From Cladopsammia gracilis (Eukaryota > Cnidaria > Anthozoa > Scleractinia > Dendrophylliidae), in assembly GCA_022457155.1 (NCBI GenBank), contig JAJGOT010000237.1, forward strand, positions 949,501-1,013,500: a stretch of 64,000 bases of DNA, in the 5' to 3' direction. Positions 21,616-29,887 of the stretch are shown here, one piece after another (the stretch's first letter is position 1; each line of letters starts with the position of its first letter). The notes under the pieces are model-generated. The model made no database searches. It was not told the DNA's origin and worked only from the letters and a program-made list of their open reading frames with translations. Made by a program: the position numbers and the translations under genes.

Positions 21616-22427
21616 AATCTTTTCCCGTTTTTTGGGGCGCCGAGCCCAAGTTTCTGTTTTGCATCAATCACGTTTCGCGCCAAAGCATGACCCCACTGTC
21701 TTTCTTTCCAGGGAATGGCATCCAAAGCGGCAACCATTTTCCTGTCTGCTTCGTTCTTGCATTTACGCGGATCCGCTTTCTTCGCGCAGACTGAATAATC
21801 AACATCGTGTTGCATAGCAACTGCATCTGTTTTTCCTGTGGGCTGCTGCCAGATTTCGAGAATCTTTCCCTTTTCATCAAATCTAACTTGTTTTTCGAGT
21901 GGGTTCCAGGGCCCGGTGAAGTTATGGCCTGGGAGGGTGAAACCTTTCTTTGGTCTTGGCAGCTTCCCAATCAGGGAATGAACATCCAACCCACGACCAT
22001 CCAAATCTGCTCGATCTGTTTTATATTTTCTGTTTGGTCGGATCGCCGTGGACAGCTCATTCATCATATCAGCAGAGGTTTTGGCAAAAAATGGTTTCAT
22101 CTTGTCCAGGGCAAAATCCAATGCTTTTTTCTGAGTGTTTTTATTTCGCAATAATTCACTGGCTCCATAACGACCCATTTCAACTGTCTTTTTTCCCAAC
22201 CAAGGCAGCGCATGCGCAACGCCAGTCAGCGCAAGTTCACCAATGCCCCCACCTTGTGAGGGCAGATTCAGTTTCCCGAATTTTTCACAAATCTTGTTTT
22301 TTTGATTCCGCAGGAAGCGCAATGGCAAAACCACATTTTCCTCCCATTTTTTGCAGTCATGTATCCAGACGGTTCCACGCATCCCGTCCTGCGTTTCTCC
22401 TTCACGCAATATGATTCCATTTTTCAA
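21612..22427 (-). CDS. virion protein with parvovirus-type phospholipase A2 domain
   Basis: 271 residues. The central part (residues 165-235) has the calcium-loop sequence PGHNFTGPWNPL and the catalytic pair HDVDY (H207, D208), with D228 in a following helix as the likely second acid. This is the pattern of the phospholipase A2 domain in parvovirus VP1, also reported in adintoviruses, where it breaches endosomal membrane during entry. The N-terminal half has a glycine stretch (SQGGGIGEL, residues 57-65) resembling a protease-processing site, then an amphipathic segment. Both ends join neighbours as ATGA overlaps, so translation is tightly coupled or transcripts are nested. Function is inferred from motif only. 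Confidence 0.75.
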   Translation of the reverse strand: MKNGIILREGETQDGMRGTVWIHDCKKWEENVVLPLRFLRNQKNKICEKFGKLNLPSQGGGIGELALTGVAHALPWLGKKTVEMGRYGASELLRNKNTQKKALDFALDKMKPFFAKTSADMMNELSTAIRPNRKYKTDRADLDGRGLDVHSLIGKLPRPKKGFTLPGHNFTGPWNPLEKQVRFDEKGKILEIWQQPTGKTDAVAMQHDVDYSVCAKKADPRKCKNEADRKMVAALDAIPWKERQWGHALARNVIDAKQKLGLGAPKNGKRF

Positions 22428-22972
22428 TCGAAATATTCTTTTATGAATTTCTCATTCTTTCCTGGGTCACTCAATGAAAAAACCTTCAACGTGTCATAGA
22501 AGGATTTTCGTCGAATCTCATTCAAGAAATATAAGCAATAATATCCACATCGGACAGATTCCAAAGCTTGAATTGGATGCCCATAATTGTAAATTATTTC
22601 TTTCCCAATTTTATCTGCATATTTTACCAATTCAATTGGAGGTGATATTGAGAATGAATCAAAGTAATAGACAATATGTGTCTTGATGCATGTGGCAACC
22701 CAGTGCGTTCCATTCCCAATAGAATCATCTAGATTAATTATGCAGGAACCAGTTTTATGTAAATGATCTTTTGAATCTCTTGAAAAGATTCCTTTGAAAT
22801 TGGGAATTTTAAGAAACCTCACCCACTCAAGAATATCAAAGTTTGAAATCGGAATATCTTTCCAAGCTGGCCTCAAAGGATGGCCCCTACTAGCGGTATG
22901 TTTTGAAAGGGACTGTTTGGCCCCAGCAGAAGCCCCGATCCAGATTTTTTTTTTCGCCCACGACCTTCCCAT
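22424..22972 (-). CDS. adenain-type (Ulp1-fold) cysteine protease
   Basis: 182 residues. Catalytic set H90 (NGTHWVA), D105 (YYFDSF), Q135 (oxyanion) and C142 (RCGYYC) in the order and spacing of the adenovirus maturation protease family. It would cleave capsid precursors at GG-type sites; several such sites occur in the neighbouring proteins. The only available ATG lies 100 bp inside the upstream gene, giving an unusually long overlap, so the first ~33 residues share DNA with the tail of that gene in another frame. The 3' end overlaps the PLA2 gene by 4 bp. Confidence 0.9.
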   Translation of the reverse strand: MGRSWAKKKIWIGASAGAKQSLSKHTASRGHPLRPAWKDIPISNFDILEWVRFLKIPNFKGIFSRDSKDHLHKTGSCIINLDDSIGNGTHWVATCIKTHIVYYFDSFSISPPIELVKYADKIGKEIIYNYGHPIQALESVRCGYYCLYFLNEIRRKSFYDTLKVFSLSDPGKNEKFIKEYFD

Positions 22973-23745
22973 GTTCCAAAAAATGGCGGCGGCATATAAG
23001 GATACAGTCCCGGTTTTGGACTTACCATCAATCCTTTGCCTTTGCCTTTGCCTTTTCTGGGTACTTGAAGCCCCGATCCGAATAATTTCGAAGCAAGCTC
23101 AATAGCCATTGGGATTCCTATAGCGGCAAGTGTTCCCAATAACCCACCTTGAATCTGTCTCTGCGTTGGTTTCAACGTAATTCCACTTCCGCTTTGAATT
23201 CCTTTTCCCACCAAGTTTCTCTGGCCTTTTGTCAAGAGGTCTCCAAGGGAAGCGAGTTTTGATAAGAATACTGCGGGAACTTCAATGCCTTTCTCAATCA
23301 ACTTCATAATGAAGGATAACGGATCTCCTGGCACTCCTTCTCCTTTCAGTCGAGGCCGCTGCGCTCCTTTTCCAAATATTTTATCAATCCCCAAGCTCCC
23401 CAAGGCACTCAACGCTCCAGTCGCAAGATGCGGGGCAACTTTTGAAACCCCTTTTGTTGCAAATGGAAGCAGCTTCGATCCCAGGGAAATCAACGAAGTC
23501 CAAAGACTCCCACCCACAACTTTTCTGATTTGTGTTTTAGAGATTGACAATTCAACTCCCCGTTCCAAACTGATGGCTTTTTGAACTTTGCTTATTTGAG
23601 TCTTTGTCAGCAACAGTTCATCTGGCCCTTTCAATTCATTTCGCGAAAGTCTCAATGTTATGGAAGAGTTATTTTTCACAGCTTTTGCAAGCTTTGTTTT
23701 TTGCCCATCTGATAATTTCACACCATATGGAATATACGACGTCAT
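22873..23745 (-). CDS. pX/pVI-like membrane-active minor capsid protein
   Basis: 290 residues. The N-terminal ~75 residues form a repeated Lys-rich module (LTKTQISKVQKAI ... LSISKTQIRKV), then GG at ~78-79 opens a hydrophobic amphipathic run (LWTSLISLGSKLLPFATKG). A second run follows IQGGLLGTLAAIG, and the tail is Gly/Lys/Pro-rich. GG-flanked amphipathic helices are the hallmark of adenovirus-type pVI/pX proteins released by the viral protease. It overlaps the protease gene by 100 bp. Naming by analogy; confidence that it is a virion protein is good. Confidence 0.7.
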   Translation of the reverse strand: MTSYIPYGVKLSDGQKTKLAKAVKNNSSITLRLSRNELKGPDELLLTKTQISKVQKAISLERGVELSISKTQIRKVVGGSLWTSLISLGSKLLPFATKGVSKVAPHLATGALSALGSLGIDKIFGKGAQRPRLKGEGVPGDPLSFIMKLIEKGIEVPAVFLSKLASLGDLLTKGQRNLVGKGIQSGSGITLKPTQRQIQGGLLGTLAAIGIPMAIELASKLFGSGLQVPRKGKGKGKGLMVSPKPGLYPYMPPPFFGTWEGRGRKKKSGSGLLLGPNSPFQNIPLVGAIL

Positions 23746-23774
23746 TTCAATATTTTGAATATCGAAATAAGTTT

Positions 23775-25079
23775 TCAGGCCTTGACCAGAAGTTTGTTTG
23801 ATGCTGTATACAGCTCAATTTCTTGTTCATGCAACACCAAGGCGTTCAATGTGTACTGTGTTGGGTTGGCGCCACTCAATTCGTATCGGAAAGTCAGAGA
23901 CACAACTCCATCTTTCACATCATCTTCTTGGTTTCGGAGATCGAAGTAAAGCATGCCAAAGAGGTTTTTGAAATTTGCTCGGGTAATCAATGGCCCGCTT
24001 AAAACGTCATTATAAGCGGAATTGAATGCCATCAAAGCTCGATAAAGCCTAGTTTCCTCATCCGTTGTCATTTCCAATTGAGGGTAATAAATTGAGTTGT
24101 TCAACTCCAGTTGGGCTCGACTGAAGTGCCGGTTGTTTGCTCCAATGCCGAATGTCGTGAATTTGAAGATATCATGTGTCTGGCTATTGTAAGATGCTGT
24201 TGGAACAACCCAAATCAACACATGTCGCGGCCTTCGAAGCCCCGTGGAAATGCGAAAGTAGCTATTCACAGCTGTTGATTGCAATATTTCATGGTGTTCT
24301 TTCAAATATGTCCACTTTTTCGGTTTCAGATAATCTTCAAGATATTGTTTCAAGCCTTTTCCGTTGAAAATGATTTTAGGGCACCACAATCTGAGTTTAG
24401 TGAGAATTACTTTTGAATCTGGAGCAGCTCCTTTTCTGAAAATCAAGTTGTTGTCATTTTCAAGTTCCAACAGAAGAGTTGTCTTTATATTTGGGTGAAG
24501 GTTATTTTTGAAAGCAGCGAAATAACTGTATAAATTCAGGGGAATTGACATTTTGTTAATATTCGCCGCATCAGTCAGGATCTTTCGTCTGGCAAAACCC
24601 TCATTATAAAGTGCTTCTGCTGGCCGTGCTTCTGTTGTTCCCGTTGATGTATCGGGATAGAAGAACTGATCTTGCCCAACCGAATCGGCATAGGTTTTCG
24701 TGTATTTCAAGAGCGTCAATGCATTCGCTGATTCATTTGCTCTTGAGTTGTTATAAATGGTTTGCCCATTGCATTCTACTTTGATTGATTTTATGAACGT
24801 CAGGCCATTCGTTGTCGTGCAATCTTGGTTGCCATTATTTGGCCCCGCGGTTATTCCAGTTGCACTGTCAGCCGTTGTAACAAGCTTAAAGTCAACCTCC
24901 AGATATGCATTGTACCAATCAATTGGGTTTGCTTCTGAGGAATTATCCACGTTGAAGTGATAATTATCTTTTGTCTGCCTGTTGTCATTTGCAATGTTGT
25001 CATTGAGTGGTGTTGCTAGATCATAATATGTATATTCGTATCTTTTTACGAATTCCGGGTTTCTAAAATTCACTGCCAT
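23775..25079 (-). CDS. double-jelly-roll major capsid protein
   Basis: 434 residues from MAVNFRNPEF. I prefer this ATG because it sits in aataaaATG and just after the preceding stop, while an in-frame ATG 15 codons upstream lies inside that gene. The sequence resembles Maverick capsid proteins (the C. elegans F54H12.2-like set): an N-terminal strand region with NPIDWYNAYLEVDFKL, many beta-prone Asn/Thr stretches, a central LYSYFAAFKNN, and a C-terminal domain with NLFGMLYFDLRNQEDD. It would form hexameric capsomers. 29 bp upstream of the pX-like gene. Fold is inferred from family resemblance, not visible motifs. Confidence 0.85.
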   Translation of the reverse strand: MAVNFRNPEFVKRYEYTYYDLATPLNDNIANDNRQTKDNYHFNVDNSSEANPIDWYNAYLEVDFKLVTTADSATGITAGPNNGNQDCTTTNGLTFIKSIKVECNGQTIYNNSRANESANALTLLKYTKTYADSVGQDQFFYPDTSTGTTEARPAEALYNEGFARRKILTDAANINKMSIPLNLYSYFAAFKNNLHPNIKTTLLLELENDNNLIFRKGAAPDSKVILTKLRLWCPKIIFNGKGLKQYLEDYLKPKKWTYLKEHHEILQSTAVNSYFRISTGLRRPRHVLIWVVPTASYNSQTHDIFKFTTFGIGANNRHFSRAQLELNNSIYYPQLEMTTDEETRLYRALMAFNSAYNDVLSGPLITRANFKNLFGMLYFDLRNQEDDVKDGVVSLTFRYELSGANPTQYTLNALVLHEQEIELYTASNKLLVKA

Positions 25080-25101
25080 TTTATTAGATAGTTTTTTCTT
25101 T

Positions 25102-25488
25102 TCAGAGGAGGCCCTTATAAACATCTTTCACATATTGAAATTTGTCAGTGTCTTCTTGGAAGCGGACTTTCTTCAGTATTTCCCCAATTTCTTTTCCTTT
25201 TGTTTCCGGGGGCGCTGGCACTGAGGCTCCCTCCGGTCGCTTCGCTTCACTCGCTTCACTCGCTTTCTTTGTTGTAAATTTATCATAAATTTTTTCACCA
25301 ATGAGTTGTCCAGTCTTTTCTCCAACTTTCTCTGCTCCTTTTTCAACTAATTTTTCTGCTGCCTTTGAAGCTAATTTTGAAGCTGTTTTTCCTGTTAATT
25401 TAGCTGCGAGTTTTGAGAAAACATCAGAAAAACCACCTCCATATCTTATTTCACCTGTATCAGGATCTCTTTCTCTTCTTTCATCCAT
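25102..25488 (-). CDS. small amphipathic virion protein (pX-like)
   Basis: 128 residues. After YGGG-FS (a probable protease site near residue 18) comes an Ala/Lys amphipathic helix with near-repeats (KLAAKLTGKTASKLASKAAEKLVEKG). A GCGAAGCGA-type microrepeat encodes KKASEASEAKR near residue 75. A Pro-rich linker and a short conserved-looking end (FQYVKDVYKGLL) follow. The start sits 8 bp inside the penton gene end. Likely DNA-binding or membrane-active minor capsid component. Confidence 0.65.
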   Translation of the reverse strand: MDERRERDPDTGEIRYGGGFSDVFSKLAAKLTGKTASKLASKAAEKLVEKGAEKVGEKTGQLIGEKIYDKFTTKKASEASEAKRPEGASVPAPPETKGKEIGEILKKVRFQEDTDKFQYVKDVYKGLL

Positions 25489-26251
25489 TTTTAATTACCA
25501 CAGTCAAAGAAATATCAATATCATTCAAATCAACTTCTCGGTCTTCATCATCAGTAATGTAGAAGGTGACCTCAGAAATATGCGGGGAGTTTATTTTATT
25601 CCACAAGTAATTTATTGGTTGAATTTCGAATGGCAATGATCTGGTTTTAGTGTTGGTTGAGAACGTGTAAAGCGCATTTGACCTTTTCCCGGAGACAATT
25701 GAATCGCTGAAAAGACTGCATCTGAGATAGAGATTGTCAACACTGTTTGATATATTTGGAAAATTCGTTCCATAAGCACTAGCTGTCAGTTTAGCCGCAT
25801 CAAATCCCACCAAGATGTGAAAGTTTCCACTGTTTGCAAAATCAATTTGAAAGTTCTCTTGAAGTTGAATGAAAACTTTGAAAGTGGTCAAATCAAACAA
25901 CTCATTGATTCCATAACTATCACCTGTGGAGGTCGCTTCGCTCCTTTTCCCAATGCTTTTGTGAATGAATTCGTTGATGTCTTCATAGTCATAAATTCCC
26001 GCAGGAAAGGTGATTGTTTCCCATGTCTTGCCCTTGTCTTTGGAAATCACCAACTTGTTGTTGCGGTATTTAGGCTTGATATTATGCCAGCTTGCCGTCA
26101 TGGAAAGATGATCCAAAGCCAGCCAGTGCGGTTTATTCTCTTCCAGCTGCAACTCTGGAGAAAACCTCGTTGTGAAATTCCCTGGTTTATTTTGTGGGTT
26201 TTGTTTTCTTGCATCAATTGATTTAAAGACAAGTACTCGATTTGCATCCAT
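25481..26251 (-). CDS. penton-like minor capsid protein (single jelly roll)
   Basis: 256 residues, starting MDANRVLVFKSIDARKQNPQ. Its length, beta-rich composition and place directly before the capsid gene fit the Polinton penton protein that fills five-fold vertices. NKPHWLALDHLSMTASWHNI near the start and SEVTFYITDDEDREVDLNDI near the end are typical of this family. Its ATG shares one base with the stop of the upstream gene (taATG). Confidence 0.8.
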   Translation of the reverse strand: MDANRVLVFKSIDARKQNPQNKPGNFTTRFSPELQLEENKPHWLALDHLSMTASWHNIKPKYRNNKLVISKDKGKTWETITFPAGIYDYEDINEFIHKSIGKRSEATSTGDSYGINELFDLTTFKVFIQLQENFQIDFANSGNFHILVGFDAAKLTASAYGTNFPNISNSVDNLYLRCSLFSDSIVSGKRSNALYTFSTNTKTRSLPFEIQPINYLWNKINSPHISEVTFYITDDEDREVDLNDIDISLTVVIKNG

Positions 26252-27396
26252 TATTTTAAATACTTCTGATAAAGTTTTTCATGCATTGTTCTATCGATTG
26301 CTCCAATTCTCAAGAGTTCATCATTTATTTGGGAAAGATCATTCCTCAAGACATGCGAATTGTTGCCAGCAGCCATTGAGCCAACCAGGATCTTCATCCG
26401 ATCTGCCAGCTCTTCTGGCTTTTGATAGAAGACAACGCTGGATCCCACCATCCTTGATTTACCTGAGGATTTGTGAGGTGGCATATTTGACAGTGTGTTC
26501 AAATCGTTGAAAATCCTCACGGCATTCAAGGAATAGTTCTTTTTCGGGTTGAATCTCTTTGTCAACAAATCGATGAGTGATTTGTCTGCATCAGCCTGAT
26601 AGATCAATTTACCACCTCGGAAGGCATTCAGTTTCATTTCATTAAAAAGTTTGGGGACATCGATGAGAAGCCCACCATAGTGGTCTTTTTGAATCTTGAA
26701 GGCATTTCTGCGAGGTTGTTTGTATTTCCTGAGCCCCGTTCCTTTTTGTGGAGTTACCATGACACCTTCTTTGGCGTCAATTAAACGATCAATTTGCTTT
26801 CTATATTTGTCTAAGACGGCAGCGTCAGTTTTTAATTTATCCATTTTCTGTTTTTCAACATCACTTAAGTCCTGTTTTTTCATTTTCTTTTGTAAATTAG
26901 CTATCTGCGAAGCATTTTGGCTTTTTCTATTTTTTTGATACAATGTTTTGGCATCTTTAACGCGTTCAATTGGTAATCCTAAAAGGCTGTCTAAAGGTGT
27001 TAAATGATATCGTTGGAAAATGTTTTTATCTTCCTCAGAAATTCCTTTATAGATATCGACATCAAATCTTCTTGGTGATTTATAGGGTATTGGCAATGGC
27101 ACGCCTTCAGCGCCTTCAAGCGGCAATTCTTTATTCAGCGTGACGATGTCTTGGATGCCTTCAGTCAACGCAAGTTGATTTTGCCGGAGTTGCTCAATCA
27201 CTGCATCTTGTTTTGCATCTGTCTTCTTTTGTTGCTCCAGCAGGGGTTCTCTGAGAGTCTTGAAATAATCACTCATGACAACATCCCGCCCTTTTTCTCG
27301 GTCTTTCATTTCATTTTTCACTTCTGTGACGGCTTTCGCGATTTGATACCCTTCAAATTCTCTACCGACAAACTTTCGTATGTTGTTAAGATCCAT
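26251..27396 (-). CDS. conserved Polinton protein of unknown role, coiled-coil and basic
   Basis: 381 residues from MDLNNIRKF, chosen over an ATG 10 codons upstream because that one lies inside the palindromic promoter. A helical N-terminus (residues ~10-90, charged, TLREPLLEQQKKTDAKQD) is followed by a Pro-rich joint, a second Lys-rich coiled coil (~155-205), then a compact C-terminal domain with FKIQKDHYGGLLIDVPKLF. It leads the leftward capsid block, divergently opposite the packaging ATPase. Probably structural or assembly-related; I do not recognise a named family. Confidence 0.75.
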   Translation of the reverse strand: MDLNNIRKFVGREFEGYQIAKAVTEVKNEMKDREKGRDVVMSDYFKTLREPLLEQQKKTDAKQDAVIEQLRQNQLALTEGIQDIVTLNKELPLEGAEGVPLPIPYKSPRRFDVDIYKGISEEDKNIFQRYHLTPLDSLLGLPIERVKDAKTLYQKNRKSQNASQIANLQKKMKKQDLSDVEKQKMDKLKTDAAVLDKYRKQIDRLIDAKEGVMVTPQKGTGLRKYKQPRRNAFKIQKDHYGGLLIDVPKLFNEMKLNAFRGGKLIYQADADKSLIDLLTKRFNPKKNYSLNAVRIFNDLNTLSNMPPHKSSGKSRMVGSSVVFYQKPEELADRMKILVGSMAAGNNSHVLRNDLSQINDELLRIGAIDRTMHEKLYQKYLK

Positions 27397-27452
27397 TTTA
27401 AGTGACAAAATAACATTTATCTCCAAAGATAAATGTTATCTCAACACTTAAA
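27397..27452. promoter_or_regulatory. palindromic bidirectional promoter 1
   Basis: The 56 bp between two divergent ATGs are almost a perfect palindrome. Central arms ataacatttatct and agataaatgttat flank ccaa, and the outer parts cattttaagtg and cacttaaaatg place each ATG symmetrically. It would serve both the capsid-block and ATPase-block transcripts. The ttaaaatg context at the start codons resembles late viral promoters. Confidence 0.7.
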
Positions 27453-28091
27453 ATGAAGATTCCAAATTATGATCGAAACGCGAGCGGAGCGAAGCCAGAC
27501 CGAAAATATTGTGATTTCCTTGATGAAGATTTCCGAATGCTCATTGCGGGTCAAACCCGTTGCGGAAAAACAAACACTTTGATGCACATGTTGCGAAAAC
27601 CTCTCGTCTTCTATGATAAAATTTATTTCTACTCTCCCAATCAACATCAAGACAAAATCGTTGATCTACAAAAGTTGATGGAAGGTGTCAGCCAAAAAGT
27701 CGGATATCCAGTTCTCGAAATTCTGGGGCCAGATGACATCATGAATACCTCAGATTATCCAAGCAACAATCGGAAAGTCGTCGTGTTTGATGACCTCATG
27801 AACTCATCCGATCGAATTCAAAAACAAATCGCAAATCATTGGACAGATGGAAGGCATCACGGAATCAGTCCAATTTATCTTTCCCAGTCTTATTATGATG
27901 TTCCACAAAAGATTCGTTTGAATTGTTCACACATGCTGCTTTATCCACCAGCAACAAAAACTCACCTCGATCTCATTGCAAAAGAGAATTTGATTGACCC
28001 CCATCTTTTCAACAAACTTGGACCCTTCGAATTCCTTTTCCTTGACAAAGAAAAGAAAAGTGTTGCCAAAAACTTTGATGAAACCTTTTAA
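27453..28091 (+). CDS. genome-packaging ATPase (HerA/FtsK, A32-like)
   Basis: 212 residues. Walker A GQTRCGKT at 33-40; Walker B KVVVFDDLM with D113-D114; polar sensor residue Q145 in IYLSQSYYDV; arginine-rich WTDGRHHG between. Size and order match the Polinton packaging ATPase that pumps DNA into the preformed capsid. It is the first gene of the rightward block and is separated by 1 bp from the fibre gene. Confidence 0.9.
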   Translation: MKIPNYDRNASGAKPDRKYCDFLDEDFRMLIAGQTRCGKTNTLMHMLRKPLVFYDKIYFYSPNQHQDKIVDLQKLMEGVSQKVGYPVLEILGPDDIMNTSDYPSNNRKVVVFDDLMNSSDRIQKQIANHWTDGRHHGISPIYLSQSYYDVPQKIRLNCSHMLLYPPATKTHLDLIAKENLIDPHLFNKLGPFEFLFLDKEKKSVAKNFDETF

Positions 28092-28092
28092 A

Positions 28093-29883
28093 ATGGGCAT
28101 ATTCAACAATGTAGGACGATACACAGGTGTTGACATGAGGGAATACATGAAAAATTTCAACAAACAAGTTCAACAAGGTGGTTTGAAATTAGACACCAAC
28201 AATAATTATGATATCCAACAAAAACGACTGGCTAATGTTGCCGAAGGAGTTGACAATGATGACGCAATCACAAAGCACCAAGTTGACACGCTTGCAACGC
28301 AATTGCGAGCAGATTCTCTCCAGGTGGATGGGTCTTCCCATATGACTGGGGATCTTGATCTCAGGGGGCAAAAACTCATCAACCCCGGGGAAATAGAAAT
28401 GAATCGCAAATTGATCGTCAATCTGGACACGGATGAAAACCAGGATTTGTCAGCGGTGAATATGGTCACTCTGAAAAAATTCCACCCTGCTGTATCAACT
28501 CATGAAGTCACGAAGGACCTGGATTTGAAAGGGCTTTTCAACGTGAAAAACTCAAAACAACAAACATGGCATGATTTGGGAGCGCATTATAACAACCTGG
28601 TTTCTTATAATGACGTCAAGAATATCTTTCTCAGCCGCAAAGAGACGTTTCCAATGGAGACGGCTTTGGATATGGGAAATCACACCATTTTTAACGTGAA
28701 AGATCCCGAAGTTGCCGATCAGGGCGCAAATATGCGATATGTGGATGCCCAATCCGCGAAAAAGCTTTCGTTGGAAGGTGGGACAATGACCGGAAACTTG
28801 GATATGAATTCGCAACAAATAAACAATATCGCAGCGCCAACTCTGAAGCATCAACCCACGTCAAAATCTTATGTGGATGGCAAGATAGGAGGTGTGGTAG
28901 CCCACACGATGGAATTAGAAGAGAAACTTAAAGAATATGTCAATGAATCGCATATCACGTCAACCTCTCACCCGAAGGACGCATTCCGCTATCTGATGGA
29001 AAATGTGGATGAATCCAGCTCTGAACATGATATGGAAGTAACTGGCATAACTGATTTTTCAAATTCACCGCATCATTTCAACAAGAAGGCTTATGACTTG
29101 AAAATAACAAAAGATCATTTCAATGAATACGATGGGAGACTTGGATTCAATATGTTTAAACTCCCAGAGGGAGAGTTTACCGTGTGCGTGGAATTCTTCC
29201 CCGCGTCAATGGATGGTGTGAGCGTCAACGTTGTGAGCGCCAGTCTGAATATCAATCAACAATCAACTAAGAAGTTTTCGGGGTATTCCAGATCCATTAT
29301 CCATATGCATAAATGGAAGATCACTCCACCTGAATTTATTTTCCTGGATTTGAAATGGCGAGGCACTGCCGAGTCCGCTGAAAAAGGAAATGCAAATCTG
29401 ATCATATATGGCATTGCTGGTTCCCAACCTGATGTTGCAAGCAGCGTCTTCGATTCCCCTTTTGTTTTCGAAGCAGGGAAGATGGTTATGGAGACTGACT
29501 TGGATTTGAATGGCCACAAATTGCTCAATTCAAATTTGAAGAATAATTTCATGCTGATTGGAAGATTTAGAAAATCATCTGGAGACGCCATAAATATACT
29601 TTTTGATAATTTTTTCAATGATATAGTCATCCCCATTCGATGCAAATTAATTAAAGCGTTTTCTCAAATTTTATCGAAAACATCTTCTTTTCCACAACTA
29701 AGTTTATATCTCCCAGATAAAGAATCACAAAGTGGAACGAGGGTTAGCAGAGATAATAGAATTCAATTATTTTCTTTTTCAAATGTTGTTTATAAGGAAG
29801 GAGAATTATTTACAGCAAGAATAGATGATCGAACATTAAATATTGGCCAGGCCCAAATCACATTTCTTTTTGAAATTATCTAG
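28093..29883 (+). CDS. phage-tail-fibre-like spike protein
   Basis: 596 residues from MGIFNNVGRY (ttttaaaATG context). The N-terminal half has tail-fibre repeats of the M-T-G-D-L-D-[LM] type: residues 84-90, 232-238, and a related MET-DLDLNGHKLLN copy near 503-515. These alternate with KRLANVAEG-DAITKHQVD and INNIAAPT-KSYVDGK segments characteristic of bacteriophage fibre shafts. The C-terminal ~330 residues are beta-rich with no named fold visible and probably form the receptor-binding head. Likely a trimeric vertex spike. It lies between the ATPase and a membrane-protein gene. Confidence 0.8.
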   Translation: MGIFNNVGRYTGVDMREYMKNFNKQVQQGGLKLDTNNNYDIQQKRLANVAEGVDNDDAITKHQVDTLATQLRADSLQVDGSSHMTGDLDLRGQKLINPGEIEMNRKLIVNLDTDENQDLSAVNMVTLKKFHPAVSTHEVTKDLDLKGLFNVKNSKQQTWHDLGAHYNNLVSYNDVKNIFLSRKETFPMETALDMGNHTIFNVKDPEVADQGANMRYVDAQSAKKLSLEGGTMTGNLDMNSQQINNIAAPTLKHQPTSKSYVDGKIGGVVAHTMELEEKLKEYVNESHITSTSHPKDAFRYLMENVDESSSEHDMEVTGITDFSNSPHHFNKKAYDLKITKDHFNEYDGRLGFNMFKLPEGEFTVCVEFFPASMDGVSVNVVSASLNINQQSTKKFSGYSRSIIHMHKWKITPPEFIFLDLKWRGTAESAEKGNANLIIYGIAGSQPDVASSVFDSPFVFEAGKMVMETDLDLNGHKLLNSNLKNNFMLIGRFRKSSGDAINILFDNFFNDIVIPIRCKLIKAFSQILSKTSSFPQLSLYLPDKESQSGTRVSRDNRIQLFSFSNVVYKEGELFTARIDDRTLNIGQAQITFLFEII

Positions 29884-29887
29884 AAAA

